Of a DNA stretch of 64,000 nt, positions 27,495 through 36,085 are shown in pieces. Both the position numbers and the translations under genes were made by a program. The DNA is from Mycolicibacillus koreensis (lineage in GTDB: Bacteria; Actinomycetota; Actinomycetes; Mycobacteriales; Mycobacteriaceae): assembly GCF_002104795.1 (NCBI RefSeq), contig NZ_NCXO01000019.1:1-64000 (forward strand), written 5' to 3'. Numbering within the stretch: the first letter of the stretch is position 1; each line of letters starts with the position of its first letter. The notes beneath the pieces are model-generated. The model had not been told where the DNA came from, ran no database searches, and saw only the letters and a list, made by a program, of their open reading frames with translations.

Positions 27495-28703
27495 CTACTT
27501 CAGTTCAGCCGAGGATAGTTCCAGCAGCCGACGCGCCACCACCAGTTGCTGAATCTGCTGGGTGCCCTCGAAGATGTCGAGGATCTTGGAGTCGCGCGCC
27601 CACTTCTCCAACAACAGCTGTTCGGAGTACCCGCTGGTCCCGGCCATCTCGACCGCTTTGAGGGTGATGTCGGTGCCCACCCGAGCGGCCTTGGCCTTGC
27701 CCATCGACGCCTCTTTGGAGTTGGGGATGTTGTTGTCGGCCTGCCACGCCGAGCGCAAGGTCAGCAGGTAGCCGGCCTCCCAGTCGGCCTCCATCCGCAA
27801 GAATTCCGCCGCCGGGGCGCTCTGCGCGTGCGACGGCTTGTCGTAGCTGATCTCCACACCGGCCTCGGTGAGCAGGGTGCGCAGCTCCTCCAGAGCCGCG
27901 CGGCCGACCCCGACGGCCATCGCCGCGACGATCGGGCGGGTGTTGTCGAAGGTCTCCATCACCCCGGAGAAGCTCTTCTCGGTGTTGATCTCAGGGCTGC
28001 CCAGCAGGTTGTCCTTGGGGATGCGGGCGTTGTCGAACCGGATCACCGCGGTGTCGGAGGCCTTGATGCCGAGCTTCTTCTCCAGTCGCTCCACCGTGAC
28101 ACCGGGGTGCTCGCGCGGCACGATGAACGACTTGATGGCGGCGCGGCCCTTGGAGCGGTCCAGCGACGCCCACACCACGATGTGGCTGGCGCGCGAGCCG
28201 GCGGTGACGAAGATCTTCTCGCCGTTGATGACGTATTCGTCGCCGTCGAGGGTGGCGGTGGTGGTCACCGCCGCCGAATCCGAGCCGAAGCCGGGCTCGG
28301 TGATGGCCATCGCCGCCCAGACCTTGCCGAGGCGCTCGAGTTGCTCGTCGGTGGCGACCCCGGAGATCGCCGCGTTGCCCAGCCCCTGGTAGGGCACCGA
28401 GAGCAGCAGGCCGACGTCGCCCCAACTGATCTCCAGGGCGTTGACCAGCGCGGACATGTTCGCACCGTTGCGGTTTTTGCCGGTGTCCTCGGTGTCGCGG
28501 AAGGCCTCGGCGCCGGCCATCGCGAACGCGCCGGCCTCCGACACCCCCTCGAACAGGTCAGCGAGGGTGTCCAGCTCGACCGGGTAGGCGTGTTCGGCGA
28601 GGTCGTATTTGCGGGAGATCGGACGCAACATCTCCGCTGCGCCCTGGTGCGCCTTCTCGATGACGCTCTGCAGCTTGCGGGGCATTTCCAAATTGATTGC
28701 CAT
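27495..28703 (-). CDS. fadE23: acyl-CoA dehydrogenase FadE23
   Basis: A 402-residue acyl-CoA dehydrogenase that matches the M. tuberculosis FadE23 (Rv3140) type. The motifs AITEPGFGSDSAAVTTTATL (20 residues, FAD/substrate loop) and DIFEGTQQIQQLVVARRLLE (20 residues, putative catalytic E379) are intact. It follows fadE24 by 60 bp and probably forms a complex with it, as several paired mycobacterial FadE proteins do. In M. tuberculosis this pair is known to be induced by isoniazid. The ortholog assignment rests on neighbour order and recognition by eye. Confidence 0.85.
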   Translation of the reverse strand: MAINLEMPRKLQSVIEKAHQGAAEMLRPISRKYDLAEHAYPVELDTLADLFEGVSEAGAFAMAGAEAFRDTEDTGKNRNGANMSALVNALEISWGDVGLLLSVPYQGLGNAAISGVATDEQLERLGKVWAAMAITEPGFGSDSAAVTTTATLDGDEYVINGEKIFVTAGSRASHIVVWASLDRSKGRAAIKSFIVPREHPGVTVERLEKKLGIKASDTAVIRFDNARIPKDNLLGSPEINTEKSFSGVMETFDNTRPIVAAMAVGVGRAALEELRTLLTEAGVEISYDKPSHAQSAPAAEFLRMEADWEAGYLLTLRSAWQADNNIPNSKEASMGKAKAARVGTDITLKAVEMAGTSGYSEQLLLEKWARDSKILDIFEGTQQIQQLVVARRLLELSSAELK

Positions 28704-28763
28704 GACAGTTCTTTCAGCTCGATACAGCAGGTACGGGGATACGGATCAGGGCTTGACCGGCAT

Positions 28764-30164
28764 TCAGATCAACACCACGCCTTCGGCGACACCGATGGCA
28801 CGCAGGTCGCGGTACCACCGCTCCACCGGGTGTTCCTTGATGTAGCCGTGCCCGCCGAGCAGCTGCACGCCGTCGAGGCCGATCTGCATGCCCTTGTCGG
28901 TGCCGAGTCGTTTGGCCAGCGCGGCCTCGCGGGCGAACGACAGCCCCGCGTCGGCGCGCGACGCGCCGCGCCAGGTGATCAACCGCAGACCGTCGAGCTC
29001 GATGGCGATGTTGGCGCACATGAACGCCACCGCCTGCCGGTTGGCGATCGGCTCACCGAAGGCCTCACGCTCCTTGACGTAGGGGACCACGTAGTCGAGC
29101 ACGGCGTGGCTGGTGCCCACCGCCAGTGCCGCCCAGCCCAGCCGGGACAGCGCGAGCGCCTCGGAGAAGTCCTCGTCGGTGGCCTCCTCCTCGCCGAGTC
29201 GGGCCGACAGCGGCACCCGCACCCCGTTGAGTTCGAGCTGACCGAGGGCGGCGGCGCGCAACCCCATCGACGGGTCGGCCTTGACCGACACGCCCTCGCT
29301 CGACGACTCGACGAGGAACAGGGCCGGCTTGCCGTTGAGCTGGGCGCCGACGATGAACAGCTCCGCTTCGGTCGCCGCCGGGACCAGTGACTTCACCCCG
29401 TCGAGGCGGTAACCGCTGGGTGTGCGGGTGGCGGTGGTCTTCAGGTTGGTCGGATCGAACAGCGGCTGCGGTTCGGCGATCGCCACGCACGCCTGCGGCA
29501 CGTTCTCCCCGGCGAACTCGCCGAGGTAGGTGCCCTGCTGGTCGGCGCTGCCCCAGTGGGTCAGCGCGGCGGCCACCCCGCCGGGGGCCAGGATCGGCAG
29601 CGCCAGGCCCATGTCGCCGTAGGCCAGTGCCTCGGCCACCAGCACGTTGGTGACACTCGAGCGCTGCTCGGCGATGCCGTCGAAGTTCTCCGGGATGCTG
29701 ACCGCGGTGATGCCGAGTTCGGCCGCCTTGCCGATCAGCTCCGGCGGGTAGGTGGCCGCCTCGTCGGCGTCGAGGGCGGCCGGACGCAGCACCTCTTCGG
29801 CGAACTCGTTGACGGTGTCGAGGATGAGCTGCTGGTCCTCGTCGGGGGTGAGATCGAAGTAGTCGCGGCCGCTGCCGGTCTTGAGCCGCGTCGGGCCGCC
29901 GGTGAAGCCCTGGACCCGTTTGAACTGGCGGCTGGTGGCCCCGGCGACCGAGAAGGACTGTTTGATGCCGTAGCGCAGCGTCCGGTTGAGCGGGTCGCGC
30001 AGCTTGTACTTATCGAGGAACTCCTGCCCGACGATCGGGGTGATCAGCGCCAGGCCGATATCGGTGGCGGTGCGCTTGTGCTTCTGCATTCCCACCGCGC
30101 TCTCGTGGCCGGCCTTACGGCGGCGCTGGCGGGAGCCGGTGGTCTGCGGTGCGGTGTTGGTCAT
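28764..30164 (-). CDS. fadE24: acyl-CoA dehydrogenase FadE24
   Basis: A 466-residue acyl-CoA dehydrogenase corresponding to M. tuberculosis FadE24 (Rv3139). The ATG at 30164 gives the short charged N terminus MTNTAPQTTG typical of this protein, with GAGG 7 bp upstream; the longer reading upstream runs through the promoter. The C-terminal end AEGVVLI departs from the usual EGTxxIQR, suggesting it is the non-canonical partner of FadE23. It is the first gene of a likely fadE24-fadE23-aldehyde dehydrogenase operon. The promoter carries a palindrome and a CRP-like site. Confidence 0.87.
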   Translation of the reverse strand: MTNTAPQTTGSRQRRRKAGHESAVGMQKHKRTATDIGLALITPIVGQEFLDKYKLRDPLNRTLRYGIKQSFSVAGATSRQFKRVQGFTGGPTRLKTGSGRDYFDLTPDEDQQLILDTVNEFAEEVLRPAALDADEAATYPPELIGKAAELGITAVSIPENFDGIAEQRSSVTNVLVAEALAYGDMGLALPILAPGGVAAALTHWGSADQQGTYLGEFAGENVPQACVAIAEPQPLFDPTNLKTTATRTPSGYRLDGVKSLVPAATEAELFIVGAQLNGKPALFLVESSSEGVSVKADPSMGLRAAALGQLELNGVRVPLSARLGEEEATDEDFSEALALSRLGWAALAVGTSHAVLDYVVPYVKEREAFGEPIANRQAVAFMCANIAIELDGLRLITWRGASRADAGLSFAREAALAKRLGTDKGMQIGLDGVQLLGGHGYIKEHPVERWYRDLRAIGVAEGVVLI

Positions 30165-30213
30165 CGACAGCCTCACGTAACGAACTGGAAGGGGATGGTG
30201 CGCTAAACCGTAT

Positions 30214-30229
30214 CTTACTCCGGAGTAAG
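30214..30229. promoter_or_regulatory. perfect 16-bp palindrome, putative TetR operator of fadE24
   Basis: CTTACTCCGGAGTAAG is a perfect palindrome, and the flanks (TAt/gTA) extend it to 22 bp with one mismatched pair. It lies 50 bp upstream of the fadE24 start, where a repressor would block transcription. Its length and symmetry fit a TetR-family operator. The matching regulator is unknown. Confidence 0.55.
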
Positions 30230-30239
30230 GTACGAGGTT

Positions 30240-30255
30240 TGTAACGCACCTCACA
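30240..30255. promoter_or_regulatory. CRP-like site upstream of fadE24
   Basis: TGTAACGCACCTCACA matches TGTGA-N6-TCACA at all but one fixed position. It lies 76 bp upstream of the fadE24 start and 10 bp from the palindrome, on the promoter-distal side. Activation by a CRP/Cmr-type protein is an inference. Confidence 0.35.
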
Positions 30256-30341
30256 GTGAGCGCATGGCGCGCGGGGACAGTGGTTCGGTTCGCCCACGCC
30301 GCGGAGCGGACCGCTATTCCATCAGTTGTTGGGACGGGTTC

Positions 30342-31028
30342 TTATTCCGTGTTGTGGTGTTCTCGATGTGGGGGCGGTGCCGGATTTCCCCACGCCCGCT
30401 CCAGTCGTAGTGGCCAGCGCCGGCCCAGGCGGTGTGCGCAGAGGTAGAAAAAAGGAAATATGCCCACGGTGATGATCGTGACGACACCGAATTGTATCCA
30501 TTGAGCCCGGGCGATCGACTGGCCCCAACTTCCGTCGTGGTATCCGAACACGAATGCGATAATGGCGAGTACGCCTACGGTGATCGCATTGAGCGGCGTG
30601 ATACGCGGGTAGAGTGAAACCACACTGATCACGGTCACCACGACCAGGAGCCACCATGTTTTCCCGGCTGCGATGAGCCCGGCGTAGGCGTTGGGTGCCA
30701 CTTCCTGGGCAAGGGTTTCCGTACTCCCACTCGTCGATTCGACGCCCTCGTCCGAGGGGTCGTCGATCACACGAAGCGCATAGACTTTCCCATTGATTTT
30801 GATGAAAGGCGTGTAGAAGTAGGCCCGCCCCAGCATGGTCCCAGCGACGAGCAAGGCGATGACGGATCCTGATTTCCAGTCCGTTGGATAGGCGATGAAG
30901 AATCCGGAGACGGTCGCCAACAGCGAGCCGAGCCAATAAATGCGCCGTCTGGTGCGTCGAGTACGGCCGGGGTGTACGGCGGCTAAAAGAATTCCGATGA
31001 GTGCGGGGACAATGAACCCCAGATGCAT
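30342..31028 (-). CDS. multi-pass membrane protein, possible immunity protein
   Basis: A 228-residue protein of unknown family. It has two or three hydrophobic segments in the first 70 residues, a hydrophilic loop of about 50 residues, then three further helices near 122-197 and a basic C-terminal tail. The ATG at 31028 shares one base with the stop of the preceding gene (TAATG), which indicates tight coupling. The codons are visibly richer in A and T than the neighbours, suggesting foreign origin. Its place after a glycine-zipper protein fits an immunity protein, but no homology supports this. Confidence 0.7.
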   Translation of the reverse strand: MHLGFIVPALIGILLAAVHPGRTRRTRRRIYWLGSLLATVSGFFIAYPTDWKSGSVIALLVAGTMLGRAYFYTPFIKINGKVYALRVIDDPSDEGVESTSGSTETLAQEVAPNAYAGLIAAGKTWWLLVVVTVISVVSLYPRITPLNAITVGVLAIIAFVFGYHDGSWGQSIARAQWIQFGVVTIITVGIFPFFYLCAHRLGRRWPLRLERAWGNPAPPPHREHHNTE

Positions 31029-32548
31029 TACTCCGTCACCCAATGGAGTGCCTTCTCCCCGGCCTCTTGACCTTTGATCGAGCCGTAAGTCCCGAGCAAC
31101 AGTGCGCCGATGAACGCCCCTGGTGGGCCGGCGATGAATCCTCCGGCCGTCATGCCGAGGGTGCCGTAGCTCCACGCTCCCAACATTCCACCGCCGGTCT
31201 TCGCGGCGACCTCGGCCGGTGAGACCCCGTGGGTCAAGTCATAAACGGCGTTACCGAGGTCGATGACATTCCCAACGAACCCGACCCGCCCGCCGAGTCT
31301 TCCCAACGCTTTGATGTCGTCTGCCGAGAATGCGGTGCCAGGGCCCCAGTGCCGGCCGGTGGGGACTAGTTCGGAGAATTTCTTGATGGCATCCTCACCG
31401 GCGCCGAAGGCACTTCCTGCCGCAGACGCCGCGTCGACGTATTCCTGCGGCACGGTCCCCTGTGCAATGCCATCGACAACTTTGGCGGCGCCTTCGGGGG
31501 TCATGCCGGCTTGCTGGAGTTGCAGCTGCAGGCCTCGCAGCGCGTTGACCCGGGCCTTGGCCTCCACCTGGTCGAGGAGTTTTGTGGCTTCGTCGGCGGT
31601 CATGGCCTTGTAACCCGGAGCGAACTCGCCCGCCTCGAGTTGGCGTTGCAAAGCGAGACGCGTTCGTGCGGTGCTCCGAGCATCGCCACCCAGCACGGTG
31701 TCTTGGGGTAGCGGTCCGATGAAGGTGGCGTTGTTGTAGTCATCGAGGCGTTCGCCGGCGAGTCTGCGGGCCTCGGCGGGGGCGTCGGGGTCGGCGACGG
31801 TGGCGCTGTCGCGGAGTCGGGCGGCGGCGGCGCGGGCGTCGTCGGTCCATTCGCCGGTTTGTTGGGCGTGATCGACGAGGGCCTGATCGGCGTCGCGGTG
31901 GGTCTGGTCGTAGCGTTGGGCTGCGGGGGTGGGGTCGTCGTCGGCGGCGCCGTCGAAGTCATCGATGACCTGGGGGTGATAGCCGGTGGAGGCTGTCATG
32001 ACCGCTTCCTGGGTGCTCAAAACGGTGGTGTAGGTGGCGCGGATGCCGGTGATTTCGTCGAGCGCTTCGCGCACCACGGTGACCGCGGAGTTGTAGTAGG
32101 CGGTGGTGTCTTGGCCGTCGGCTTCGGCGGCGGAGATGGCTTCGTCGAGAAAGTGCAGTGCGACATTCGGCCAGGCCAGCGCGGCCTCGCTATCGGTTTG
32201 TGCGGTGGCCAGTGCGGTGGCGATGGTCTCCAACCCGACGGCGATCTGTTCGACCTGGCCGCGTTGCAGGTGGAGTTGTTCGGTGGTGGCGATGACTTCG
32301 GCGGATTCGTTGATCGGATGGCGGCTGCCACCGTCGTGCTGGTAGGCCTGCTGGAATCGCTGTTTGGCTTGGACCCAGTTGGCGTCGGTCTCCTCGATGC
32401 AGGCCAGACTGTTGTGGAAGGCGTCGGCGAGGTTGTTGATCTCGGCGGGGTCGCCGGCCTGCACCTCGTCGTTGAGCTTCCAGGGATCCCCGCCGGCCTG
32501 GGCGCACAGTTGCGCGATGTCGAGGTTGACCAGAACGGGTGGTTCCAC
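31028..32548 (-). CDS. EspC-linked large protein with glycine-zipper C terminus
   Basis: A 506-residue protein. The first half is helical and Q/A-rich, of the kind found next to EspC-like ESX-associated proteins in mycobacteria (such as the Rv0025/Rv0026 pair, by memory). Residues from about 415 onward form a hydrophobic, glycine-rich region (GGGMLGAWSYGTLGMTAGGF, 20 residues, then GAFIGALLLGTYG) like a glycine zipper that inserts in membranes. The GTG start at 32548 follows the EspC-like stop by 4 bp. There is no signal peptide. It could be an ESX substrate with a pore-forming C terminus; this is a hypothesis. Confidence 0.7.
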   Translation of the reverse strand: MEPPVLVNLDIAQLCAQAGGDPWKLNDEVQAGDPAEINNLADAFHNSLACIEETDANWVQAKQRFQQAYQHDGGSRHPINESAEVIATTEQLHLQRGQVEQIAVGLETIATALATAQTDSEAALAWPNVALHFLDEAISAAEADGQDTTAYYNSAVTVVREALDEITGIRATYTTVLSTQEAVMTASTGYHPQVIDDFDGAADDDPTPAAQRYDQTHRDADQALVDHAQQTGEWTDDARAAAARLRDSATVADPDAPAEARRLAGERLDDYNNATFIGPLPQDTVLGGDARSTARTRLALQRQLEAGEFAPGYKAMTADEATKLLDQVEAKARVNALRGLQLQLQQAGMTPEGAAKVVDGIAQGTVPQEYVDAASAAGSAFGAGEDAIKKFSELVPTGRHWGPGTAFSADDIKALGRLGGRVGFVGNVIDLGNAVYDLTHGVSPAEVAAKTGGGMLGAWSYGTLGMTAGGFIAGPPGAFIGALLLGTYGSIKGQEAGEKALHWVTE

Positions 32549-32552
32549 CAGG

Positions 32553-32879
32553 TCAGGCCAGCCCAGCGGTCGTGTCGGTGATCGCTGCGGCGTTGCGCCG
32601 ATCGGTGCCGGTGAACACCTGGGCGGTCTCGTTGGCCCGGGCCACGTAGGCGGTCAACGCCCGCTGGTGTTCAGCCAACCGGTTGTGGTGGTCGTCGCGG
32701 GCGGCGGTGACGGCACCGTGAAATTGTCGCGCCTCGGCGAAATCACCGAAGACCGTCGTCGCGGCGCTGAGGCCACCGAGCCGTTCGGCGCCCATCTGCG
32801 CGGCCCCGGCCGCATGCCCACATGCCGCGCCGCCCCCGACCAACAACGGGGCGCTGGCAGCCATATCCCCGACGTTCAC
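32553..32879 (-). CDS. EspC-like (DUF2580) ESX-secretion-associated protein
   Basis: A 108-residue helical protein of the EspC/DUF2580 type, of about WXG100 size, which in mycobacteria usually accompanies a larger partner and is thought to pair with it for type VII secretion. No cysteines fit a lipoprotein and no signal peptide is present. The start is the GTG at 32879; an ATG at 32864 is an alternative. It is 38 bp downstream of hisN on the same strand. No ESX core genes (eccB-E) lie in this window, so any secretion machine is encoded elsewhere. Confidence 0.7.
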   Translation of the reverse strand: MNVGDMAASAPLLVGGGAACGHAAGAAQMGAERLGGLSAATTVFGDFAEARQFHGAVTAARDDHHNRLAEHQRALTAYVARANETAQVFTGTDRRNAAAITDTTAGLA

Positions 32880-32917
32880 CGGCCAAGAATAACCCGAGTC
32901 GGTACTCGTGGATCACG

Positions 32918-33736
32918 CTAATTCGGGGCGGTGCCCGATTCGGGACGCAACGGTCTGAGCTGGTCCAGCACCCGTTCGTGCAGCAGCCCGTTGGTCGCGA
33001 CCGCGCTGCCGCCGTGCGGACCGGGCTCACCGGCAAGATCGGTGAACGTGCCGCCGGCTTCGCGGACCAGGATGTCGAGGGCGGCCAGGTCCCACAGCGA
33101 CACCTCCGGCTCGGCGGCGATGTCGACCGCGCCCTCGGCCAGCAGGCAGTAGGACCAGAAGTCGCCGTAGCCGCGCACCCGCCACACCGCGTCGGTCAAC
33201 GCGACGAACCGGTCCCGGATTCCGCGGTCGGCCCAGCCGGAGAGGCTGGAGAACGCCAGGCTGGCCGCCGACAACTCGGCGATAGCCGAGACCGCCAGAC
33301 GCCGCGGTGGCCCCGCGTCGACGGCGGTGAATGCGCCCAGTCCGCGTCCGGCCCACCACCGGCGCCCCAGCGCGGGGGCGCTGACCACCCCGACGACCGG
33401 CACCCCGTCATCGAGCAGGGCGATCAGGCTGGCCCACACCGGCACGCCGCGCACGAAGTTCTTGGTGCCGTCGATCGGGTCGATGACCCATTGGCGCCCG
33501 GTCAGGCGGGCCCGCCCGCCGAACTCCTCACCGAGCACGGCGTCGTCGGGCCGGTGGCGGGCCAACGCCTCGCGCAGCGCAGTCTCCACCGCCCGGTCGG
33601 CGTCGGTGACCGGAGTCAGATCGGGTTTGGTGTCGACCCGCAGATCCTGGGCGCCGAAGCGATCCACGGTCAGCGCGTCGGCACCGTCGGCCAGCGTCAA
33701 CGCCAGCGCCACGTCCGCGTCCAGGGTGGGACTCAC
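32918..33736 (-). CDS. hisN: histidinol-phosphatase / inositol-monophosphatase family protein
   Basis: A 272-residue Mg-dependent phosphatase of the inositol monophosphatase fold, corresponding to HisN (Rv3137) in mycobacteria, which removes phosphate from histidinol phosphate. The metal motifs [20 protein letters not shown] and [12 protein letters not shown] are intact. The GTG start at 33736 gives [13 protein letters not shown]. In M. tuberculosis hisN lies close to fadE24 and the nuo operon, which supports the assignment. A general inositol-phosphatase role cannot be excluded. Confidence 0.85.
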   Translation of the reverse strand: MSPTLDADVALALTLADGADALTVDRFGAQDLRVDTKPDLTPVTDADRAVETALREALARHRPDDAVLGEEFGGRARLTGRQWVIDPIDGTKNFVRGVPVWASLIALLDDGVPVVGVVSAPALGRRWWAGRGLGAFTAVDAGPPRRLAVSAIAELSAASLAFSSLSGWADRGIRDRFVALTDAVWRVRGYGDFWSYCLLAEGAVDIAAEPEVSLWDLAALDILVREAGGTFTDLAGEPGPHGGSAVATNGLLHERVLDQLRPLRPESGTAPN

Positions 33737-33858
33737 CGGTGCCGCTCCTCACTGTGGTGCCGTGACCCGCATCGGACGCTGGCTTCGGGTGGTCGCCGCA
33801 GGTCGTGGCTGCAGTCTTACCACGAACGTCCCGGCGGCTGCGCAGAGGACCTCTTAGG

Positions 33859-34221
33859 ATGGGCGGCGTGTGGGACTTCTGGGTGCTGCTGCTGATCATC
33901 GCCACCATCGCGGTGCTGGCCGCCCCACTGCTCAAAAAGTGGCGCCGGCCCTCCGACGCCCAGGAGGGCACGCTGTTGATCACCGGGGTGAGCCCGCGCC
34001 CGGATGACGTCACCGGTGAGCAGTACGTCACCATCGCCGGGGTGATCAACGGGCCCACGGTCAGTGAGTACTCGGTGTATCGACGCACCGCGGTCGACGT
34101 CGTGGACTGGCCGAAGATGGGCGAGCTGCGCCCGGTGGTGTACTCGCAGCGCAACCCGGACAACTGGCAGTTCACCGCAGCGGCGGGCGGGCCGCTCGAT
34201 GGAGGCGACCGCCCGCAATGA
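33859..34221 (+). CDS. membrane-anchored protein of unknown function
   Basis: A 120-residue protein with one N-terminal transmembrane helix (WVLLLIIATIAVLAAPLL) and a soluble domain of about 90 residues containing SPRPDDVTGEQYVTIAGVIN (20 residues). The ATG at 33859 is chosen because it begins shortly before the helix. A GTG at 33868 is possible. It is divergent from hisN and overlaps the next gene by 4 bp (ATGA), so the two form a unit. I do not recognise the family. Confidence 0.65.
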   Translation: MGGVWDFWVLLLIIATIAVLAAPLLKKWRRPSDAQEGTLLITGVSPRPDDVTGEQYVTIAGVINGPTVSEYSVYRRTAVDVVDWPKMGELRPVVYSQRNPDNWQFTAAAGGPLDGGDRPQ

Positions 34222-35342
34222 CGGCGTGGCCGCAACCCACTGCGCCCGATCGCCAAACCGGCCTGCCGCGACCGCCTCGGGCGCCGCGCGTTTACGAGGG
34301 GACGGCCGCAACGGTGCGACCGTTGGGAAAGCCCCGGTATGCCCTTCCCCCACAGGAGCTGTGGGGCCCGCCGCTGGAGTGGGTGACCACCTCGCGGCGG
34401 CTATTCTGGCGTGACCTCGCGATCGCGCTGTCGCTCGCGGGGGTTGTCGCCGCACTGATCTGGTGGGGCAGCGGTTTGTCGGTCCGTGAGCATCCCGTGA
34501 CGTTGGCCATCACCGTCGGCGCGCTCGCCACGCTGTGCTGGTGGTTGATCGGGTCCCGGGAGTGGCTGCTGGCCGGTGCTCGGTGGCTGCAGCAGGGCAA
34601 GTCCTGGGTGAGCCTGTATGAACTCAGCGACGTCACCGTCAACGGCGGCGACATCTCATTCATCGATTCGGCGGGCCGTTCCGTCCACCGCCTGGATCTG
34701 GCTCTGGCCCAACGGAACCAACGGTTGTGGGATCTGGTGTACAACGGTATCGCGGCAAGCGTGCACACCGGTATCCTGGTCCCCGACCGCACCGCCGCGC
34801 TCCTTCTGGTCCTGCCGACCCCGACGGCGCCGACGGCAGGCGACGAGGTCGGCGCCGCCGCCTTGGCGGAACCGGTGGCCCACCCGATCAACCCGATGCC
34901 GTGGCGGATCGGAGCCGGCCTGGGCGCGCTGGCCGCCGGCATTTTCGGCGTGATCGCGGTCAGCGCATTCGTGGCCCCGAACCCGGAGTTGCCGACCCGG
35001 ATGGGGTTCTTCTTCGCGGCCCTAGCGGTCATTCTCGCCATGATGGCGGCGGGGGCATGGCGGGTGCTGCGTCTGCGCCGCAGCGACCCCACCGTGCTGG
35101 CGGGGCCGTTGAGTCCCGAACGGTGGTGGAGCACCCCCGTGCTCGTGGTGAACGGCCTATTGATCGCTGTCGCCGGCGTCGCGGTGCTCGACAGCGCCCC
35201 GCCGATCGGGGTGATAATGACGTTCTGCGGTGTGGTGGCGCCGGTCTGGCATGTGCTCCTGTCGCGCCGAAGCCGACGCGACAGCAGTCTCCCCGGCAGC
35301 CACGCCCACGGGGCCGGCACCGAGACCTCGCCTCCTCAGTAA
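34218..35342 (+). CDS. multi-pass membrane protein of unknown function
   Basis: A 374-residue protein. It has a proline-rich N terminus, two helices at about residues 68-110, a soluble region of about 120 residues with Ser/Arg and Asp-rich stretches, and four further helices near 225-345. Its ATG overlaps the preceding stop (ATGA), and its end overlaps the end of narI on the other strand by 7 bp. The family is not recognised. A role together with the upstream small protein is likely. Confidence 0.65.
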   Translation: MTAWPQPTAPDRQTGLPRPPRAPRVYEGTAATVRPLGKPRYALPPQELWGPPLEWVTTSRRLFWRDLAIALSLAGVVAALIWWGSGLSVREHPVTLAITVGALATLCWWLIGSREWLLAGARWLQQGKSWVSLYELSDVTVNGGDISFIDSAGRSVHRLDLALAQRNQRLWDLVYNGIAASVHTGILVPDRTAALLLVLPTPTAPTAGDEVGAAALAEPVAHPINPMPWRIGAGLGALAAGIFGVIAVSAFVAPNPELPTRMGFFFAALAVILAMMAAGAWRVLRLRRSDPTVLAGPLSPERWWSTPVLVVNGLLIAVAGVAVLDSAPPIGVIMTFCGVVAPVWHVLLSRRSRRDSSLPGSHAHGAGTETSPPQ

Positions 35343-36085
35343 CGCACCCCGATCTTGCGCCACCGCCGCCCGCCGGTACCCGGCTCCTGTGGCAAACGCG
35401 GCGCGCTGTGGCGCACCACGATGTAGGGCCGCCACAGATACCACAGCGGATAGCTCCACGCGTGGACCAACCGGCTGAATGGCCAGACGAGGAAGATCGC
35501 CCACGCCGCGATCGCATGCACCCTGTACATCAGCGGCGCATCCATGATCACCGCGACATTGGGGTGCAGGGCGAACAGGCTGCGGAACCACACCCCGACG
35601 GTGTCCCGATACTCGTAGTGGGCGGTGTCCTGGATGCCCAGAGTCAGCCAGATGCCCAGTAGCACGATGACCCCCAGCAGGATCAATGCCAGGTAGTCCA
35701 CCGGGCTGGTCGTCGCGCGCACCCGCGGCACCGCGGTACGCCGGAAGGTGAGTAAGGCCCCTCCGGCGAGCACGCCGACCGCTGCGGCGGACCCGGCGAT
35801 CGCCGAGACGTCCTGGTAGAGCGTCTCGGGGATACCGATCCAGTCGGTGAACGACTTCGGGACCAAAATCCCCATCGCGTGCCCGGCGATCGCGGCCAAC
35901 GCCGAATAATGGAAAAGGGGCGCCCCCCATTTGAGGATCCGTTGCTCCTGCAGCTGGGTGGAGCGGCTGGTCCAGCCGAACTGGTCATAGCGCCACCGCC
36001 AGATGTGGCCGACGATGAACACCGCGATCGAGATGTAGGGCAGGATCACCCACCACCACAGGTGCCAGGTGGTTATGTTCGGCAC
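35336..36085 (-). CDS. narI: respiratory nitrate reductase gamma subunit
   Basis: NarI is the membrane cytochrome b that oxidises menaquinol and passes electrons to NarH. From the GTG at 36085 it has 249 residues and five hydrophobic segments; histidines such as HYSALAAIAGHAMG and RVHAIAAWAIF are the likely haem ligands. The start lies inside narJ, a 13-bp overlap. The longer frame upstream is a shadow of narJ. It is the last gene of narGHJI. Confidence 0.93.
   Translation of the reverse strand: MPNITTWHLWWWVILPYISIAVFIVGHIWRWRYDQFGWTSRSTQLQEQRILKWGAPLFHYSALAAIAGHAMGILVPKSFTDWIGIPETLYQDVSAIAGSAAAVGVLAGGALLTFRRTAVPRVRATTSPVDYLALILLGVIVLLGIWLTLGIQDTAHYEYRDTVGVWFRSLFALHPNVAVIMDAPLMYRVHAIAAWAIFLVWPFSRLVHAWSYPLWYLWRPYIVVRHSAPRLPQEPGTGGRRWRKIGVRY

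Noticed and set aside
27546-29390. A plus-strand open frame of 614 codons opposite fadE23 and fadE24
   Set aside because: It has composition of an antisense shadow and both minus-strand genes show intact family motifs.
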